Shown in pieces: positions 4,816 to 7,231 of a DNA stretch of 7,231 bases. Below the pieces are notes generated by a model, which made no database searches, had not been told where the DNA came from, and saw only the letters and a list, made by a program, of their open reading frames with translations. Position numbers and translations under genes: made by a program. Position 1 is the first letter of the stretch; every line of letters begins with the position of its first letter. The DNA is from Alistipes sp. GTDB lineage: Bacteria; Bacteroidota; Bacteroidia; Bacteroidales; Rikenellaceae. The DNA lies in the NCBI GenBank assembly GCA_017561105.1, contig JAFZDR010000132.1:1-7231 (forward strand). Direction: 5' to 3'.

Positions 4816-5640
4816 ATGGCTTACAATCTTTTGAAGGGCAAGCGAGGCATTATATTCGGCGCATTGAACGAGTTATCAATCGCATGGAAAGTGGCCGAGC
4901 GTGCCGTTGAGGAGGGCGCAGAGATCCTTCTCACAAACACTCCCGTATCTATTCGTTTAGGAACTATAAATAGTTTGGCTGAGAAGTGTGGATCGGCTGT
5001 TATACCTGCCGATGCAACCTCTGTAGAGGATCTCGAAAACTTGGTAGATAAAGCTCTCGAGCACTTTGGCGGGAAGATAGATTTTGTGCTTCACGCAGTT
5101 GGAATGTCGCCAAATGTGCGCAAAAACATCCCTTACGAGGAGAGCAACTACGCGAATATGATAAAGACAATGGATATCTCGGCAATCTCGTTCCACAAGC
5201 TTTTGCAGGTGCTCTATAAGAAGGATGCAATGGCTGAGTACGGATCGGTTGTGGCATTGTCGTATCTCGCAGCACAACGCACAGTCGAGGGTTATAACGA
5301 TATGGCCGATGCAAAGGCTATGTTGGAGAGCATTGCTCGCTCGTTCGGTGCAATATATGGTCGCAAGTGCAAGGTGCGCGTAAATACAGTATCGCAGTCC
5401 CCTACCATGACCACTGCAGGACAAGGTATTGCAGGCTTGGAGCACTGGTTCACTATGGCAGATGAACTCTCGCCACTTGGCAACGCCTCGGCAGATGACT
5501 GCGCCGATTATGTGGTAACTCTCTTCTCGGACTTCACCCGCAAGGTTACAATGCAGAACCTCTACCACGATGGCGGTTTCTCGCAGATGGCTATCTCTCC
5601 GTCGGTACTCCTTGCATACGAAAAGGGCAAAGAGCAATAA
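4816..5640 (+). CDS. fabI: Enoyl-[acyl-carrier-protein] reductase FabI
   Basis: FabI is the NAD(P)H-dependent enzyme of the last step in each round of type II fatty-acid elongation, reducing trans-2-enoyl-ACP in the cytoplasm. The protein has 274 residues (E. coli FabI about 262). The N-terminus MAYNLLKGKRGIIFG is followed by the divergent glycine-poor motif GALNELSIAWK (15-25), typical of FabI rather than classical SDRs. Tyr150 in LSYLAAQ and the pair Tyr160 / Lys167 (Y-x6-K, in GYNDMADAK) correspond to E. coli Y146, Y156 and K163. A C-terminal DGGFSQMA matches the family ending. The ATG at 4816 has no Shine-Dalgarno site, but sits at the expected distance from the promoter. It is a housekeeping gene transcribed on its own. 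By eye it uses more ATA isoleucine codons than the operon before it. Confidence 0.93.
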   Translation: MAYNLLKGKRGIIFGALNELSIAWKVAERAVEEGAEILLTNTPVSIRLGTINSLAEKCGSAVIPADATSVEDLENLVDKALEHFGGKIDFVLHAVGMSPNVRKNIPYEESNYANMIKTMDISAISFHKLLQVLYKKDAMAEYGSVVALSYLAAQRTVEGYNDMADAKAMLESIARSFGAIYGRKCKVRVNTVSQSPTMTTAGQGIAGLEHWFTMADELSPLGNASADDCADYVVTLFSDFTRKVTMQNLYHDGGFSQMAISPSVLLAYEKGKEQ

Positions 5641-5660
5641 CAAGCATATATAGCAAAACA

Positions 5661-5711
5661 GACCTCCTCGCTGTCGGACAAAATTTCATCCACAGGAGGA
5701 GGTTATTTTAT
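5661..5711. terminator. Strong intrinsic terminator between convergent fabI and galM-like genes
   Basis: ACCTCCTC (5662-5669) pairs with GAGGAGGT (5696-5703). After a bulged G5670 the stem continues with CTGT (5671-5674) against ACAG (5692-5695). After a bulged C5675 it ends with GGA (5676-5678) against TCC (5689-5691), closing a 10-nt loop. The T-rich stretch 5703-5710 follows on the plus strand, terminating fabI. On the minus strand the hairpin is followed by TGTTTTGC, a weaker T-run, so it may also serve the opposing gene. The whole region 5641-5729 holds nothing else recognisable. Confidence 0.85.
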
Positions 5712-5729
5712 TGATTACAAGGAAGTTTC

Positions 5730-6779
5730 CTACATTGTTTCAAACTTATAGATGGTCTTTTCGTGGTAGTGCTCACCCTTATGTAGCATTATCGAAGGGA
5801 AATGCGAATTGTTCACCGCATCGACAAAGCCCTGACACTCAATAGCCACACCCGCATAGTTTGCATAGCGACCTCCCGAGATTGTTTCCGGACAGTTTAT
5901 CGAGAGTTTATTGCCAGTATAGACCATGCAACCCGCCTGTGTAGAGAGGAAGCGTACTACTCTACCACTCTTTTCATCTCTCAACACACCAACCTCCTGC
6001 AACTCGCCTTTGCGCCAATCATCGCGCGGGAAGTAGTGGCCGTAACCGCCCTTTTTATCTATCATCTGATACTCTGCCGCGATATCGTCGCCAAATCTGC
6101 GCCACGAAGTAAAGTCGAGCGGAGAACCAATAATATCGAGAATTTCACCCGTAGGTATATGGTCGATTGTCAACTCCAACGATTGCGACGAATGGAGCAA
6201 TAGCTCGTGATCGAGAATATCGCCCGAATTCTCGCCCGAAAGGTTCCAATATGCGTGGTTTGTCAGCATAAACGGCGTAGTGCCGTCGCTATCGGCATCA
6301 TAGGTAAAAATCAACTCGTTATCCTCGGTCAAGCTATACTTAACCTCGACATCTACTGCGCTCGGATAGTTCTGATCGCCATCGGGAGAGTGAAGCGTAA
6401 ACACCACGCTATCGCCCTCGATACGCGACTGCCATACAAGGTTTGAATAGCCGCCCGTACCACCGTGAAGATGATTTGCCAAGTTGTTGATTTCGAGCTG
6501 ATACACCTTGCCTTCAACCTCCAAATGGCCGAGCTTAATTCTATTTGCCACTCGACCTACGGTTTTACCGCATGTTGCAGTATCGCCGATATAATCTTCG
6601 CCCTTGGCATAGCCCAACAATACCTCGTCGAGATTGCCGTCTTTATCGGCAAATCGCACGCCACAAATCGAGGCTCCGACATTTGTCAATCGGACCTCCG
6701 TACCACATTCGTTTCGCAAAACATATTGTAGAATTTGCTCTCCCGAAGGTGCTGTACCCCAATCTTTCACATCAACCAT
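5730..6779 (-). CDS. galM: Aldose 1-epimerase (galactose mutarotase family), possible variant active site
   Basis: GalM-type enzymes interconvert alpha and beta anomers of free hexoses, feeding sugar catabolism. The 349-residue protein has GKTVGRVANR (71-80) with the substrate-binding Arg, NHLHGG (102-107) with His105 as the H96 equivalent of the Lactococcus enzyme, TNHAYWNLSG (173-182) with His175 as the H170 equivalent, and AIECQGFVDAVN (312-323) with Glu314 as the catalytic base E304. The position of the sugar-binding Asp243 appears to be Gly247 (GGYGHYF, where GxDHxF is usual). No signal peptide is seen (MVDVKDWG), so it is probably cytoplasmic. The start, ATG at 6779, lies 12 nt after the upstream regulator stop, implying co-transcription. 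The family call is firm; the preferred sugar is unknown. Confidence 0.88.
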   Translation of the reverse strand: MVDVKDWGTAPSGEQILQYVLRNECGTEVRLTNVGASICGVRFADKDGNLDEVLLGYAKGEDYIGDTATCGKTVGRVANRIKLGHLEVEGKVYQLEINNLANHLHGGTGGYSNLVWQSRIEGDSVVFTLHSPDGDQNYPSAVDVEVKYSLTEDNELIFTYDADSDGTTPFMLTNHAYWNLSGENSGDILDHELLLHSSQSLELTIDHIPTGEILDIIGSPLDFTSWRRFGDDIAAEYQMIDKKGGYGHYFPRDDWRKGELQEVGVLRDEKSGRVVRFLSTQAGCMVYTGNKLSINCPETISGGRYANYAGVAIECQGFVDAVNNSHFPSIMLHKGEHYHEKTIYKFETM

Positions 6780-6791
6780 AGCAGTCTGGTT

Positions 6792-7231
6792 TTAGAATGT
6801 ATTACGACGAGTTAGTTTAAAGTCGCACTTTATCTTGCGAAGATCGCGTGTGAGGACCATATCGGCCGCCAACTGCCCCATCTGCTCGAAGTCGGTAGAT
6901 ACGGTTGTCAAGCCACCGAGAATAATCTCGCTAAGATAGGAGTCGTTATAGGAGATTATACCTATATCCTTACCTATCTCCAGGCCCTGCGATTTAGCCA
7001 TACGCGCTGTTTCAACCAAGCCTAAACCCAGCTGGCCATTCAACAAGAGATAGACATTGCCTCGCTTCATCATATCGGCACTTATCTCGTAGTGGAACTC
7101 CACAGGTATATTGTTGTCCGTGCAGAAGCGCTCTACGCCCGCCATAATGAGAGAGCCGTAGAGGCTGGTTGGGAGTATCAACACATTTAGTTTGTCGTAC
7201 TTTCGCAAATCCGCCAATGCTGCGCTCAACC
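6792..7231 (-). CDS. Transcriptional regulator with LacI-type ligand-binding domain, C-terminal part (5' end outside window)
   Basis: The frame is open at the window edge, so the DNA-binding N-terminus is missing; the TTG at 7229 is simply an internal Leu codon. About 146 codons are seen. VYLLLNGQLGLGLVETAR followed by GLEIGKDIGIISYND matches the second lobe of the periplasmic-binding-protein-like effector domain of LacI/GalR regulators. GGLTTVSTDFEQMGQLAADM matches the conserved LTT-v-x-MG-x-AA segment. The ending LTRRNTF corresponds to the usual L-x-x-R-x-S/T terminus. In Bacteroidota such domains occur behind either a LacI or a GntR winged-helix domain, and the missing part would decide which. 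It precedes galM by 12 nt on the same strand, so it probably responds to a sugar or sugar derivative and controls its own operon. Confidence 0.82.
   Translation of the reverse strand, partial: LSAALADLRKYDKLNVLILPTSLYGSLIMAGVERFCTDNNIPVEFHYEISADMMKRGNVYLLLNGQLGLGLVETARMAKSQGLEIGKDIGIISYNDSYLSEIILGGLTTVSTDFEQMGQLAADMVLTRDLRKIKCDFKLTRRNTF

Noticed and set aside
4957..5643. 228-codon minus-strand frame opposite fabI
   Set aside because: It is antisense to a complete fabI with its own promoter and terminator. The product is Cys/His-rich without family features.
5802..6731. Several plus-strand frames opposite galM
   Set aside because: They are complementary to a complete GalM sequence with all main motifs; none has a promoter or a recognisable product.
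1..7231. CRISPR array, tRNA, rRNA or insertion sequence
   Set aside because: No regularly spaced repeats, cloverleaf, rRNA-like stretch, transposase motif or terminal inverted repeats were seen on either strand.

Overview
The window looks like chromosomal DNA of a Bacteroidales bacterium, probably a gut commensal. Two promoters carry the Bacteroidota -7 consensus TAnnTTTG, AT-rich leaders stand in place of clear Shine-Dalgarno sites, and the FabI is of the Bacteroidota type. Heavy use of TCG, GAG and AAG codons hints at Rikenellaceae/Alistipes or a relative, but this is inference from codon style only.

Layout: (1) 1-540 holds the 3' part of an S1/P1-type zinc nuclease gene, followed 10 nt later by complete ychF (551-1651). 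(2) 1652-1837 is a 186-nt intergenic region with a long hairpin around the ychF stop codon, a UUCG-capped hairpin, an 18-bp interrupted dyad and a Bacteroidota promoter. (3) 1838-4698 is a tight three-gene operon: a membrane steroid 5-alpha-reductase strikingly like vertebrate SRD5A1, an Old Yellow Enzyme-type flavin oxidoreductase (candidate 5-beta-reductase / delta4-dehydrogenase), and a short-chain dehydrogenase (candidate 3-beta-hydroxysteroid dehydrogenase). It ends at a clean intrinsic terminator (4722-4746). (4) fabI (4816-5640) has its own promoter and a strong terminator. (5) On the minus strand, a partial regulator with a LacI-type ligand-binding domain (6792-7231) lies 12 nt upstream of a galM-like aldose 1-epimerase gene (5730-6779).

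The centre of interest is the three-gene operon. Its products can be ordered into one pathway: the OYE protein interconverts 3-oxo-5-beta and 3-oxo-delta4 steroids, the SRD5A-like protein reduces the delta4 bond to the flat 5-alpha (allo) form, and the SDR reduces the 3-ketone to a 3-beta-hydroxyl. With bile acids this would turn 3-oxolithocholate into isoallolithocholate. Clusters with these three activities have been reported in gut Bacteroidota such as Parabacteroides merdae and Odoribacteraceae, so the concept is not new. The assignment here rests on sequence resemblance and gene order; the substrate is inferred. The operon has its own promoter and terminator, sits between two housekeeping genes, and shares the codon bias of ychF, so it does not look recently acquired.
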